Positions 21,504 through 29,650 of a DNA stretch of 32,632 nt are shown here, in pieces. Location of the stretch: positions 1-32,632 of the IMG/VR virus record IMGVR_UViG_3300034073_003363. One strand, 5' to 3'. The notes beneath the pieces are model-generated. The model saw only the letters and a program-made list of their open reading frames with translations, searched no databases and was not told where the DNA came from. The translations under genes were made by a program, and so were the position numbers. Each line of letters starts with the position of its first letter. The stretch's first letter is position 1. This DNA comes from a virus.

Positions 21504-21887
21504 TCCGTGCCTCAGCCTGTTTGTTCAGAATCCTGACGATCTCAGCGAACACGTCAGGGTCACAGTCGAGCAGTTCGTTCGGTGAGATACCGGTCGCAAT
21601 CGCAATCGTTGCGACCGTCTTCGTCATGTCGCCCCGGACTCGTCTTTTGGGAGTAGCTCGACTTCCTCGACCTCGTCCAACCAGGTTTCAAACGGCTTCA
21701 CGACATGACCTGATGAACGCATCGCTTCCCAACCCAGAAAGTAGATGTGTTCATGCCGTTGATCGGTACCGAACGCTTTCGCCATCCCCATCCCAAACTT
21801 GCGTTCGAACGCAAGCACGGTACGAGGCCTGACCGGAAACACATGGTTCTGATCGGCGATGGTGACCTGGACGTTGAATGAAGCCAT
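21496..21887 (-). CDS. Tail assembly chaperone, long form by -1 ribosomal frameshift (gpGT-like)
   Basis: The first reading frame gives 87 residues. At 21645-21651 the coding strand reads C CCA AAA, a perfect X XXY YYZ slippery heptamer. A -1 shift after residue 81 adds 49 residues, RRVRGD then MTKTVATIAIATGISPNELL and onward, giving about 130 residues before the stop at 21496-21498. The extension TGISPNELLDCDPDVFAEIV has the usual character of chaperone T regions. Siphoviruses conserve a frameshift in exactly this place before the tape measure. The extension frame also has an ATG at 21627 overlapping the zero-frame stop (ATGA), so re-initiation as a separate 43-residue protein is the alternative. 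Confidence 0.72.
21624..21887 (-). CDS. Tail assembly chaperone, short form (gpG-like)
   Basis: This 87-residue zero-frame product starts at the ATG at 21887 and resembles siphovirus G-type chaperones (RPRTVLAFERKFGMGMAKAF, then an acidic tail VEEVELLPKDESGAT). It binds the tape measure during tail assembly. Its C-terminus carries the slippery site. Confidence 0.85.
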   Translation of the reverse strand: MASFNVQVTIADQNHVFPVRPRTVLAFERKFGMGMAKAFGTDQRHEHIYFLGWEAMRSSGHVVKPFETWLDEVEEVELLPKDESGAT

Positions 21888-21907
21888 GGGCAGCTGGTCC
21901 TTTCAGA

Positions 21908-22315
21908 TCAGGCGTTGGTCTTGGAAATGGCGCCCGACACGGGCCATGTCACGTCAGCGGTCGCCAGGTCGCCGACAGCACCATTCAGGATCGGCCACTC
22001 GGTCACCAGCACCGTCATCGAGAACACAGGGTTGTCGGTCGACGTAGTCGTATTGACCGGCTTCACCGTGATCGACGTCGTCGTGCCGATCAACGGGTAC
22101 ACCGTCTGATGCACTTCGCTTGATGCGAAATCCTCATGGAACGACAACGTGATCGAGTTGTCGCCGAGGCCGGCGATACGGGTGACGGCGGTGTCACCGA
22201 ACGCTGTGGTCGGCACCTCTGCACGGGTCTCGTTGAGCGCCACTGACGCAATGTGGTCCGACAGGTCGACTGCGTTCACCGTGATAACCGGTGACGTCAA
22301 AACGAACTTTGCCAT
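21908..22315 (-). CDS. Major tail protein
   Basis: This 135-residue protein has a strong AGGAGG Shine-Dalgarno that overlaps the end of the upstream gene, as expected of an abundant product. It is a compact beta-sandwich type (DHIASVALNETRAEVPTTAF, NSITLSFHEDF, TTSITVKPVN). It is placed directly before the tail chaperone and matches small actinophage tube proteins. It is probably the tail-tube subunit. Confidence 0.82.
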   Translation of the reverse strand: MAKFVLTSPVITVNAVDLSDHIASVALNETRAEVPTTAFGDTAVTRIAGLGDNSITLSFHEDFASSEVHQTVYPLIGTTTSITVKPVNTTTSTDNPVFSMTVLVTEWPILNGAVGDLATADVTWPVSGAISKTNA

Positions 22316-22321
22316 GCGGGA

Positions 22322-22546
22322 TCAATCCTCCTGGGGAGATTCGGCCTCATCGGCCTTGGCTGATGTGGCCTCATCGGCCTGGATTCGGGCAGCCTTACAC
22401 AACACTTTCGGGACGAGATGACCACCCTCGATGAGAGCCGCCACATTCACCTCAGGCAGATCATCCTCGGTCACCGTGGCACCGAAAGACAATCCTGCGA
22501 TCTTGTTCGAAGCAACCTGATATTCGGCCACAGTCACCTCATGCAT
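22322..22546 (-). CDS. Small protein between tail terminator and tube
   Basis: This 74-residue protein starts at the ATG at 22546, overlapping the terminator stop by 8 bases. It has a beta/helix body and an acidic end (ADEATSAKADEAESPQED). The family is small, and similar short proteins are seen in tail operons. The function is unknown. Confidence 0.65.
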   Translation of the reverse strand: MHEVTVAEYQVASNKIAGLSFGATVTEDDLPEVNVAALIEGGHLVPKVLCKAARIQADEATSAKADEAESPQED

Positions 22547-22946
22547 GAACCGTCAAACCGAAGTCGACGGCCAAATATTCGGCGTCACCTTGCGACACCG
22601 ACCGGATGTTGTCTGCTCGCTGCACGATCAAAGTTTGACACACTCCACCCAGGGTACGATCAGACTCAATCGCTGCACGCACCGACCTGGAGCCCGTAGG
22701 AGCCACATACTCCGACATGCGTTCATATGCGGCACGATCAGAGGTGCGAGCCACAATGACCGTCACCGTGATCTCCATGCGAGGGTCACCCAACGCGAAA
22801 GCGTTCTGAAAGTCGACGGCCTCGAGCAGTGTGAACGCAGCTGGTGCAGCGGTCAGATCTGCCGGCCGGTCATAGCAACGCAAACCATCGATCGTTCGCA
22901 ACGCAGCGACCAACCCGTCGAGCACCTGAACCACTGTTGCGGCCAT
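22539..22946 (-). CDS. Tail terminator / completion protein
   Basis: This protein has 135 residues. The pattern of an N-terminal helix (VVQVLDGLVAALRTIDGLRC), a beta core (FTLLEAVDFQ, EITVTVIVART) and the end DAEYLAVDFGLTV matches siphovirus tail terminator proteins. The start follows the connector stop with no gap (TAG ATG). It should cap the tail and join it to the head. Confidence 0.75.
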   Translation of the reverse strand: MAATVVQVLDGLVAALRTIDGLRCYDRPADLTAAPAAFTLLEAVDFQNAFALGDPRMEITVTVIVARTSDRAAYERMSEYVAPTGSRSVRAAIESDRTLGGVCQTLIVQRADNIRSVSQGDAEYLAVDFGLTVHA

Positions 22947-23558
22947 CTAGGCCACCATCACAGGATCACGTCGATACTGGTGCAGCAAGGCGATCGCAAC
23001 GGGATGCATAGCCTGCCGCAACCGCATGATGCCGATATCACCGAACCCTGCAATACCCAACGGTGCATCCGCCGACTTGAAGATCGACACCGCTTGAATC
23101 TGGGCGGCCTGAGAAACAGGTTTCGGGATCTCCGGCCAACCCCACCTCGCCGTCACCTGCACCAACGCCTGCCCACCCTTGGCAGGAAAGTAGCGGGACT
23201 CGATCGCACGAATAGCGGTGTACGGCCACGACTGACCTGACAGACGCCCATTCAACGGTTCCAACTGGTAGTCGGTCGAAGCCCACGTCGTTTCGAACAC
23301 GCCGTCATCGTCCTCATCGGTCTTCACAATCAGTCCCGACGTCGTCGAGATGTCGTCGACCTCGCACACCCACGGGTTCTCACGAACAAACACCCGAGCC
23401 GTGGCGGTCGTGTCGGCAAAGAACTGGCGTGAGCATTCGGCCTGAATCATCTGCGTCGCAGCATCACATGCCATCGACAGACGAGGGTCGTCGACCAGGT
23501 CGCCGTTAGGGATCCCGAGAATGGCTTTCAGTTCTTCGGTCGTCACCAGTTGCGACAT
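22947..23558 (-). CDS. Head-tail connector (adaptor) protein
   Basis: I start at the ATG at 23558 (MSQLVTTEELKAIL), which forms a TGATG junction with the methyltransferase stop and gives 203 residues; a TTG one codon earlier is an alternative. The outline is a helical N-terminus (AATQMIQAECSRQFF), a beta domain (WASTDYQLEPL) and a helical end. It matches gp6-like adaptors that sit under the portal. The methyltransferase/sugar module separates it from the head genes. Confidence 0.78.
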   Translation of the reverse strand: MSQLVTTEELKAILGIPNGDLVDDPRLSMACDAATQMIQAECSRQFFADTTATARVFVRENPWVCEVDDISTTSGLIVKTDEDDDGVFETTWASTDYQLEPLNGRLSGQSWPYTAIRAIESRYFPAKGGQALVQVTARWGWPEIPKPVSQAAQIQAVSIFKSADAPLGIAGFGDIGIMRLRQAMHPVAIALLHQYRRDPVMVA

Positions 23559-24142
23559 CAAACCCTCTCAGCCAGCAGCACTTGGAACCAGCTCACGCTG
23601 ACATGCCCAAGAATACTCCAGCCATTGTCCTCACAGAGTCGCGCGTAACCCTCGATATCCCACGCCCATGTATGGAACTCGTAATGAGCGGCAGCGGTTT
23701 CAGTCCACGGCGACGAGGCGATCAGAAACCGTGAATGATCAGCGATCTTGCGCACAAACGCATGCGGATCAACCAGATGCTCGAGCATCTCCGTCGCGAC
23801 CGCAATGTCACCCCATTCGACGTCGCCGTCGACACAGTCACCGAGGCGCACATCGACACCTCGCTGAGCTGCGCCGGCCACGTTCGCATTCGTCAAGTCA
23901 TAACCCCACTTCGCATGCTGCGGCACACGATCCAACAAAGACAGCAGACCGCCGTCACCGGCCCCCAGATCGACGACAGTCATCCCTGGCAGCCACACCA
24001 AATGAACCATCTGCGCAGCAGCCTGCAACCGTGGACGATGACCAGCCTGATCCACATGCGGAGCCCGTTCACGCAACGCATGCCACTCCGGCTTCGTCCA
24101 CTCCGGCACAGTCCCCTCGGGGAACAACCGGTGCTCGATCAC
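23558..24142 (-). CDS. SAM-dependent methyltransferase
   Basis: This protein has 194 residues. Motif I is VVDLGAGDGG at 56-65 and a motif IV-like EMLEHL lies at 118-123, so it is a class I methyltransferase. It follows the epimerase gene with a GTGA overlap. In such phage modules it usually modifies a sugar or nucleotide-sugar. Substrate is inferred from context only; protein or DNA methylation is less likely because no target-recognition domain is seen. Confidence 0.85.
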   Translation of the reverse strand: MIEHRLFPEGTVPEWTKPEWHALRERAPHVDQAGHRPRLQAAAQMVHLVWLPGMTVVDLGAGDGGLLSLLDRVPQHAKWGYDLTNANVAGAAQRGVDVRLGDCVDGDVEWGDIAVATEMLEHLVDPHAFVRKIADHSRFLIASSPWTETAAAHYEFHTWAWDIEGYARLCEDNGWSILGHVSVSWFQVLLAERV

Positions 24143-25005
24143 ACCTCACCTCGCAACGCCATTTGGACGCCTTCCTCGAGACTGATCCGAGGCTTGTAGA
24201 AGTCGTGCATCTTCGCCGAGTTCGACACCCGAAACCAGCAGCCGACAGGTTTCGCTGGCAGATGTTCGATCTTCGGCACGTAGTCAGCCGCCATGCACAC
24301 CATGTGTGCCAACTCGTTGAACGACGTCGCACGACCCCAACCCAGATTCGTCGCACCTTGTACGTCCTGGCGGACAGCCTCCAGCGACGCGCCGACGACA
24401 TCACGCATGTGAATGAAGTCGCGCTGCTGGGTGCCGTCACCCCAAATCTGAAACGGATCAGCTTTGCGGAGCGCACGATCGATGAACGACGGGAACGGAT
24501 AATCGAGATCCTGGTCGGTGCCGTAACCGCTAAACGGTCGGAAGATGTGCACCTTCAGCCCGTCAGCCTGCGCGTATTTCGCCAAGATTTCCCCAGTCAA
24601 CTTCGCCCACCCGTACGTCTGATCGGGTGTACCGACGTTCTCCAGGTCGATGTCGTCTTCCCACTGCGGACGGTAAAAGTCACGGGTCTGGATATCGACC
24701 GGGTATGCGGCGCTGCTCGAGTAGTAGATGAGTCGATCAGGTCGGGTGCGCATCGCCCACTGAAACATGTCCGAATCGATCGCCAGATCGGTCGCCACTT
24801 CCAACGGTGCACCGTCGATCTTCATTCGGCCACCCACCACAGCAGCCAGATGCACAACGAGATCAAACTTGGTGTCGTCGACACGGAAGAAGTCACGGCA
24901 ATCGTGACCGGACTTGAGGTCGATTCCGACGATGTCGTGACCGTCAAGTTGACGGCAGAACTCACGCCCCACAAACCCTTGATGGCCGGTGATGAGGATC
25001 TTCAT
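24139..25005 (-). CDS. NAD-dependent sugar epimerase/dehydratase (extended SDR)
   Basis: This 288-residue protein is an extended short-chain dehydrogenase with GHQGFVG at 7-13 for NAD(P) binding, SSSAAYP near 96-102 and Y131-x3-K135 for catalysis. Features such as SGYGTDQDLDYPFPSF and GDGTQQRDFIHMRDV resemble GDP-fucose or heptose epimerases. The ATG overlaps the glycosyltransferase stop (ATGA). It probably makes an activated unusual sugar for the two glycosyltransferases. Confidence 0.88.
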   Translation of the reverse strand: MKILITGHQGFVGREFCRQLDGHDIVGIDLKSGHDCRDFFRVDDTKFDLVVHLAAVVGGRMKIDGAPLEVATDLAIDSDMFQWAMRTRPDRLIYYSSSAAYPVDIQTRDFYRPQWEDDIDLENVGTPDQTYGWAKLTGEILAKYAQADGLKVHIFRPFSGYGTDQDLDYPFPSFIDRALRKADPFQIWGDGTQQRDFIHMRDVVGASLEAVRQDVQGATNLGWGRATSFNELAHMVCMAADYVPKIEHLPAKPVGCWFRVSNSAKMHDFYKPRISLEEGVQMALRGEV

Positions 25006-25664
25006 CGCCGTGTCACCCTGATCAGATCGTTCAGCAGATCGGTGCGCAGGTAGGCGTCGAACGCTGCCCTGTCGGCGTCATAAACGGCCTGAGCGTTCAC
25101 CTCGCGATAGCCGGCGTCCCATTCGGCTTTGCCGGCGATCGGATGCATGTGTTCGATCACGACATCCTCGAGGAACTGCAACGTGCCGAGGTTGGTGCCG
25201 AGCGTCATCCAGAAGTTGTCGATGTACATGTGCTTGATGCCTGGCGGGTTGAACCAACCCAATCTGCGCACCAGCTCCGAACCCATGAACACTTGACTTG
25301 CGAGGTTGCGGCCCTGGAGGAGGTCGTCGCCGTAAACGACACCCAACGGTTCCTTCTCAATCACGGACAGAATCCGTTCATCCCAGCCGACAGTGCGAGG
25401 CCGATGATCGTCACCCATGAACCCGAGACAATCCACCTTGTCGACCCATGTGGCCGCCATCTCGTTGATCGACGCACCAAGCCCCACACGGGGCCCTACG
25501 AACAGCGAACCAGGCACTGCGGCCCGATATGCGTTCAAGTCGTCATCGTCGTCTACACGGCAAATGAGACGGGTATCAGCCCGACACGTAGCGTCGAACG
25601 CTCCAACGAGTTCGGCCATCGCTTGCGGACGACCTCGAGAAGGGACGATCACACCCAACTTCAC
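25002..25664 (-). CDS. GT-A type glycosyltransferase (second)
   Basis: This protein has 220 residues, starting at the GTG at 25664 in a GTGA overlap. It opens LGVIVPSRGRP like GT2 enzymes, then VDDDDD near 38-42 and GFMGDDHRP near 81-89, both possible metal/nucleotide-sugar aspartate motifs. It is a different subfamily from its neighbour. The acceptor is not known; capsid or tail protein is the natural hypothesis from its location. Confidence 0.82.
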   Translation of the reverse strand: MKLGVIVPSRGRPQAMAELVGAFDATCRADTRLICRVDDDDDLNAYRAAVPGSLFVGPRVGLGASINEMAATWVDKVDCLGFMGDDHRPRTVGWDERILSVIEKEPLGVVYGDDLLQGRNLASQVFMGSELVRRLGWFNPPGIKHMYIDNFWMTLGTNLGTLQFLEDVVIEHMHPIAGKAEWDAGYREVNAQAVYDADRAAFDAYLRTDLLNDLIRVTRR

Positions 25665-26380
25665 GTCGGCACCTCAAGCCTGGCGAGACGGTCAACGAAC
25701 CGTTCGTCCAACCACATCCACTTGAAATGCGTGGTCTTCACACCGGTGTGCACATGCACCGGAATCTCCAACGCTGCACAACGCATGCAGAACGACAGAT
25801 CCTCAGACAGCCACGTGCCATCGATCGTTGACTGCACCGGGCTGTACCAAGCGGGCCCGAACTTGGCGTGAATCTTCTCGAACACGCTTCGGTGAATCAC
25901 CAGGCAGGCCGAACCGGTGCCAGCGACCTGAATCAGTTGGTTCCGTCGATAGTCAGGATCGGCTTTGAAGCCGCCACCAACCTCGTCTTTCCACCACTGA
26001 AAGATCGTCGGGTTCGGCTGAATGATGTAGCCACCCATCCCGTCGGTCGAGATCTCACGGTTCATGAAACACAAACCGCCAACCACCGGCCGTTTCTCAG
26101 GGTCACCGGCCTCAATCAATCGATCGACAGTGTCGGGAGCGAAGCCCATGTCGGTGTCGATCCAGAACAGCCAGTCGCCGCCATGCTCGAGGAACTGGCG
26201 TGCCGTGTCGTTGCGCGCCTGGACGATGCCGCCAGTGCCGTAACGGGTAGCGAACCACTGTGCACCCAACACACGCTGATGGTGCGCAACATCATATGAC
26301 AAGAGGGCCACCACTGACGCATGCCAGGAGTGTGTGACCTCGTTGCCGTGAACCCAAGCCATCGAAACCTTGTCAGCCAC
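25661..26380 (-). CDS. GT-A type glycosyltransferase (first)
   Basis: I begin this 239-residue protein at the GTG at 26380, which overlaps the upstream stop by 8 bases (GTGGCTGA). An ATG six codons on, MAWVHGNEVTH, is where the domain proper starts. The DTD motif at 75-77 (FWIDTDMGF) and LSEDLSFCMRC near 210-220 are typical of GT2-like enzymes. Phage relatives near capsid genes have been linked to virion glycosylation. It is immediately downstream of the small head gene. Confidence 0.85.
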   Translation of the reverse strand: MADKVSMAWVHGNEVTHSWHASVVALLSYDVAHHQRVLGAQWFATRYGTGGIVQARNDTARQFLEHGGDWLFWIDTDMGFAPDTVDRLIEAGDPEKRPVVGGLCFMNREISTDGMGGYIIQPNPTIFQWWKDEVGGGFKADPDYRRNQLIQVAGTGSACLVIHRSVFEKIHAKFGPAWYSPVQSTIDGTWLSEDLSFCMRCAALEIPVHVHTGVKTTHFKWMWLDERFVDRLARLEVPT

Positions 26381-26570
26381 GACGCACCGACCTGCGCGCA
26401 CCAGGCTCGGCGGACGCCTGCTCGACGACATCAAGGATGCGGAACAGATCCGGCCTGGCGACCACCAACGGATCATCGGCAGACCATTCGTCATTGCGAC
26501 GCAACATCACACGGATGCCGGTCGCAGGATGAGTCACAAACCCATCCGACTTCGGGAGCGCTAAACGCAT
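26373..26570 (-). CDS. Small head-operon protein
   Basis: This 65-residue protein starts at the ATG at 26570 with an AAGGA Shine-Dalgarno. Its signature, GIRVMLRRNDEWSADDPLVV and ARPDLF, matches a small protein recurring after the capsid gene in actinophages. It may be a head-decoration or connector accessory; there is no proven function that I know of. Confidence 0.72.
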   Translation of the reverse strand: MRLALPKSDGFVTHPATGIRVMLRRNDEWSADDPLVVARPDLFRILDVVEQASAEPGARRSVRRG

Positions 26571-26659
26571 CGGGCAGTTCCTTTCACGGGCAGAAGGGCA
26601 GGTGCCCCACCGACTGCTGCCCATCAGCCGGTGGGGCGGTTGTTTGACTCGAGGTCAGA
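26571..26659. other. Intergenic region after the capsid gene with stable hairpin
   Basis: At 26604-26616 and 26625-26637 there is a 13-base inverted repeat with one G-U wobble and an 8-base loop (stem GCCCCACCGGCTG on the coding strand). It lies 23 bases after the capsid stop. No T-run follows on the coding strand, so an mRNA-processing or stability element that protects the capsid message is more likely than a terminator. Confidence 0.6.
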
Positions 26660-28033
26660 TCACGTATTCTGCAAAATGCGGAAACCCAAATCATTCACTG
26701 AATCAAAGCCGTGACGGGCGTAAGCGAACCAGCCACGCTGACCGGTGGGCCGACCCGCCGTGGTGCCGAACAGGTGCGGGATGAGCTCGATGCTCATACC
26801 GGCCCGCTGCGCCACCAGGAAGTTGGAGAAGTCGCCGACCACCAGGATGTTGGCGGCACCGGTGGTGCCGGTGAACTCGGGTGCGTAATCCGTGGTCCGC
26901 ACGGGGCGTCCGAACAGGGTGCCGATGCCGCCAGCCGCCAGATTGACGGTGTAGTAGGCGCCGGTGTCGTTGGCCGAGAAGGTGCGGATCTCGTTCTCGA
27001 CGTCGGTCGACATGATCCACGTGGCGTTGCCCCGGTAACGCTCCGGCAGGCTCTTCCACACCTTCAACAGGTCGGGTGCAGTGAACTGGCCGTCGGTACC
27101 GACCACCACTTCGACGTTGGTGTTGGCGTCGAGAGCGGTGAAGATGCCCGTCGGGTTCGAAGAACCCGAACCGGTGATCGTCTGCTCGGCGACCAGGTTG
27201 ATGTAACCCTCATCGAGCAGGCGGCGCATCTCCGCAGCAAAGCTGGGATAGTCGTCGCCGATCTCGATCGAGTAGGGAATGAAGCCCCTCGCCGTGTACA
27301 CGGGCACGGTGGGCTGCGCCAACGTCGGCGAATCATCCGAAGTCTCGGTGCCTTCACCGTCGTACGACCACGACACACCGGCGCTGCTCACACCCTTCCA
27401 CTCATCGGTGGTGATCGTGACGATGCGAGCCAGCTCGAGCACCGGAGCGGCGGTCACGCCCGAGGTGAGGATGATGCTGGGGTCGATCAGCACCGGGACA
27501 CCGAAGCCGCCGGCGGTGTCGGTACCACCCGACATCGCACGGAACTCGGAGATGGCACGGGCCTCCTCAGCCGTCCAGGCGGGCTGAGCCGACGTGACAG
27601 CCTTCGCGAAAGCCGACCGGTAGTTGTCGTTCTCGGTCAGCAGCATCCGCTTGGCAATGACACCGCCGTCGGTGTTGCCGTTCTTGGTGCGCAGCAGCTT
27701 CTCGACGTGGTCACCCTGGCGGGTGTTGAGGTCACGGCCGTCACGGTCCAGCATCTTCAGAGCGGCGTCACGGATCTCCATCTGGGAGGCGGAACGCACA
27801 TCGAGGTCGGTGTTGACCTGACGCATCACCTGGACGTCGTAGCCGGCGGCACGCTCGGTCACCTTCGCCTTGGCGGCATCGACACGGGCGGCACGCGCCT
27901 GGCGGGCCTCCAGCTCGGCGGTTTCGGCTTCGAAACGCTCGAGGCAGGCGTCGAGTTCGACGGTCTCCTCTTCGCTGATGTCAGCCTTCTCACTCAGCTC
28001 GATGATTCGAGCGCGCAGTTCGGACAAGTTCAT
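26660..28033 (-). CDS. Major capsid protein (HK97 fold)
   Basis: This 457-residue protein has an AAGGAG Shine-Dalgarno. The N-terminal ~55 residues are a charged coiled coil (ISEEETVELDACLERF, the delta/scaffold-like domain). Then come the HK97 features: TAAPVLELARIVTITT, a long helix (FAAEMRRLLDEGYINLVAEQ) and a P-loop region (WIMSTDVENEIR, LFGRPVRTTDYAP). The N-terminal part is probably removed by the upstream protease. It is the shell subunit. Confidence 0.95.
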   Translation of the reverse strand: MNLSELRARIIELSEKADISEEETVELDACLERFEAETAELEARQARAARVDAAKAKVTERAAGYDVQVMRQVNTDLDVRSASQMEIRDAALKMLDRDGRDLNTRQGDHVEKLLRTKNGNTDGGVIAKRMLLTENDNYRSAFAKAVTSAQPAWTAEEARAISEFRAMSGGTDTAGGFGVPVLIDPSIILTSGVTAAPVLELARIVTITTDEWKGVSSAGVSWSYDGEGTETSDDSPTLAQPTVPVYTARGFIPYSIEIGDDYPSFAAEMRRLLDEGYINLVAEQTITGSGSSNPTGIFTALDANTNVEVVVGTDGQFTAPDLLKVWKSLPERYRGNATWIMSTDVENEIRTFSANDTGAYYTVNLAAGGIGTLFGRPVRTTDYAPEFTGTTGAANILVVGDFSNFLVAQRAGMSIELIPHLFGTTAGRPTGQRGWFAYARHGFDSVNDLGFRILQNT

Positions 28034-28039
28034 TTCGGT

Positions 28040-29650
28040 TCACTCCTTGGTGATTCCGGCCAGGACGAGACGAGCCCGTCGCTGAGAAAGATTGGGAATC
28101 GACACGTGGCGCTCGACCGGGGTGTCGGGTTCCGACGGGTGGCTGTCTGCCGGGCCGTCGGTAAAGGCGGGCGACGTCTGTTCGACGTCGGTGCCTGAGA
28201 TCAACATGCGTGCAATTTCACCACGAATTTCGGGGTCTTGCAGCAAACTCAAAGCCTGCTTGCTTCTGACACCAACCGTGGTCTGTTCGTAGGCGGGGAA
28301 CACGACCGGCCCTACCTCGTACAACTCGACTTCACGGATGGTGCGTTCGGCGATGCCGTTCTTGGTGCGAGTCCAGTTGTCGTCGACGACACGGAACCGA
28401 AACGACATGCCAGAGATCGCACCGTCACGAATTGCGTCACGCACGGGTTCAACCAGCCAGTTGTCGGAAAGACGAGCCTTCACACGCAAGCCGTGTGAAT
28501 CCTCCACGATCGAGGTGATGCGGCCGAGCGGGATCGACCCGATCAGCGGATGGCTGCCGTGATCGAACTGCAACACCGGCATCCGCTGACCGAGAGTGCG
28601 CTTGAATGCGCCAGGGGCGATCCGTTCACGGAACGACCCTTCGTAGTCGTTGATGTCGGTCCACTCGTCGAACACCGCCGCATACCCCTCGAGGGTCAGG
28701 CCGTCAGCCGATGGGGCGGCACGGAACTCGACTCGCCGGATGCATTCCTGCCGCATCTCCGTCATCGTCGTCATCTTCTGCCTCTCTGCTTGAATCTCTT
28801 CAGCCTTCCGGCTGAACCAGTCACGGGCAGGATCAGGGTCGAGCGGATCAATGCCCCAAAGGTAATGGGCGACCGCACCGGCACCAGGCCAGCCGTCGTC
28901 GCTGTCGTTGCTGTTTGACGGGGCCTCGAGGTCGACAGCGTGACGTGCAGCCCAAGCGTTCGCCCGAATCACCTTGTCCTCAGTGATGTCGCCGTTGGCC
29001 ATCGCACGCGCCTCACGAACGGTGCGGTCGGTGACACCATCACCACCGAAGCCGTCGGCACGCAGATCCAGGCCACGGGCCGCAGCCGCAGAAATGTATC
29101 GAGGTAGATCCAATTCGACCTGACGAACTGCACGCAGGGACTGTGGAGTGACCGCCTCAATCCCCAGCTCCCGATACGCCGCACGAATCTGTGGATCGTC
29201 ATCGATCGCTAGGATCACGTTGTGATCATCGAGAATCTGCACAGCAACAGCTTGTTTCCACATGACGCTGTCGGTTTCTTCATCCGGTTTCATCGCCAAT
29301 GAAAACTGTTGCAAACCAGCATCTTCGAGTTCTCGTCTGGTTTCACCATCGTCAGCGACACGCGCTGTCACGACATATACCGAACCAGCGAAAGAGTTGA
29401 CATATTCGATTGTTGAGGTGATCGGGTCGCCTTCGAACGTCAACAGCGTGCCGTCGACATCGACGATGATGGCCGGCGGATCATCCAATGACCGTTCCCC
29501 GCCTGAATCGATCCCCTCCGCAAGCGACAAAGCCACCATCTGATCGATCGCATCAGCTTTCGTCTGATGACAGCCCATCACCTCGCCGTCTTCTTTCACC
29601 GTCGCCCAACCGGAACAGTCAGGGTTGTCGTCCTCGATGAAGTACGGCAT
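28040..29650 (-). CDS. Prohead protease (S78) fused to a HAD-like domain
   Basis: This 536-residue protein appears to have four parts. Residues 1-50 hold SGWATVKEDGEVMGC, a short module seen in phage head proteins. Residues 60-175 form a HAD-like domain with DVDGT at 64-68, VVTAR at 93-97 and DD at 150-152. Residues 183-290 hold an ARGLDLR ... AHYLWGIDP domain also common in phage structural proteins. From ~300 to 465 lies the S78 protease with FDH (H364) and ISGMSFRF (S413/S416), followed by an acidic region (EVELYEVGPVV) that may supply the third residue. An ATG at 28774 with GAGAGG upstream could give a free protease. HAD domain use is unknown. Confidence 0.85.
   Translation of the reverse strand: MPYFIEDDNPDCSGWATVKEDGEVMGCHQTKADAIDQMVALSLAEGIDSGGERSLDDPPAIIVDVDGTLLTFEGDPITSTIEYVNSFAGSVYVVTARVADDGETRRELEDAGLQQFSLAMKPDEETDSVMWKQAVAVQILDDHNVILAIDDDPQIRAAYRELGIEAVTPQSLRAVRQVELDLPRYISAAAARGLDLRADGFGGDGVTDRTVREARAMANGDITEDKVIRANAWAARHAVDLEAPSNSNDSDDGWPGAGAVAHYLWGIDPLDPDPARDWFSRKAEEIQAERQKMTTMTEMRQECIRRVEFRAAPSADGLTLEGYAAVFDEWTDINDYEGSFRERIAPGAFKRTLGQRMPVLQFDHGSHPLIGSIPLGRITSIVEDSHGLRVKARLSDNWLVEPVRDAIRDGAISGMSFRFRVVDDNWTRTKNGIAERTIREVELYEVGPVVFPAYEQTTVGVRSKQALSLLQDPEIRGEIARMLISGTDVEQTSPAFTDGPADSHPSEPDTPVERHVSIPNLSQRRARLVLAGITKE

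Noticed and set aside
23668-25053. Long + strand open frame (461 codons)
   Set aside because: It lies opposite the methyltransferase and epimerase genes, is His/Arg/Pro-rich and has no ribosome site or family match.
26604-26637. Rho-independent terminator after the capsid gene
   Set aside because: No T-run follows the stem on the coding strand, and the next head gene follows closely with a normal ribosome site.
26711-28198. Long open frame (495 codons) on the + strand opposite the capsid gene
   Set aside because: It is antisense to the well-supported capsid gene, has no recognisable domain, and such frames are expected in GC-rich DNA.
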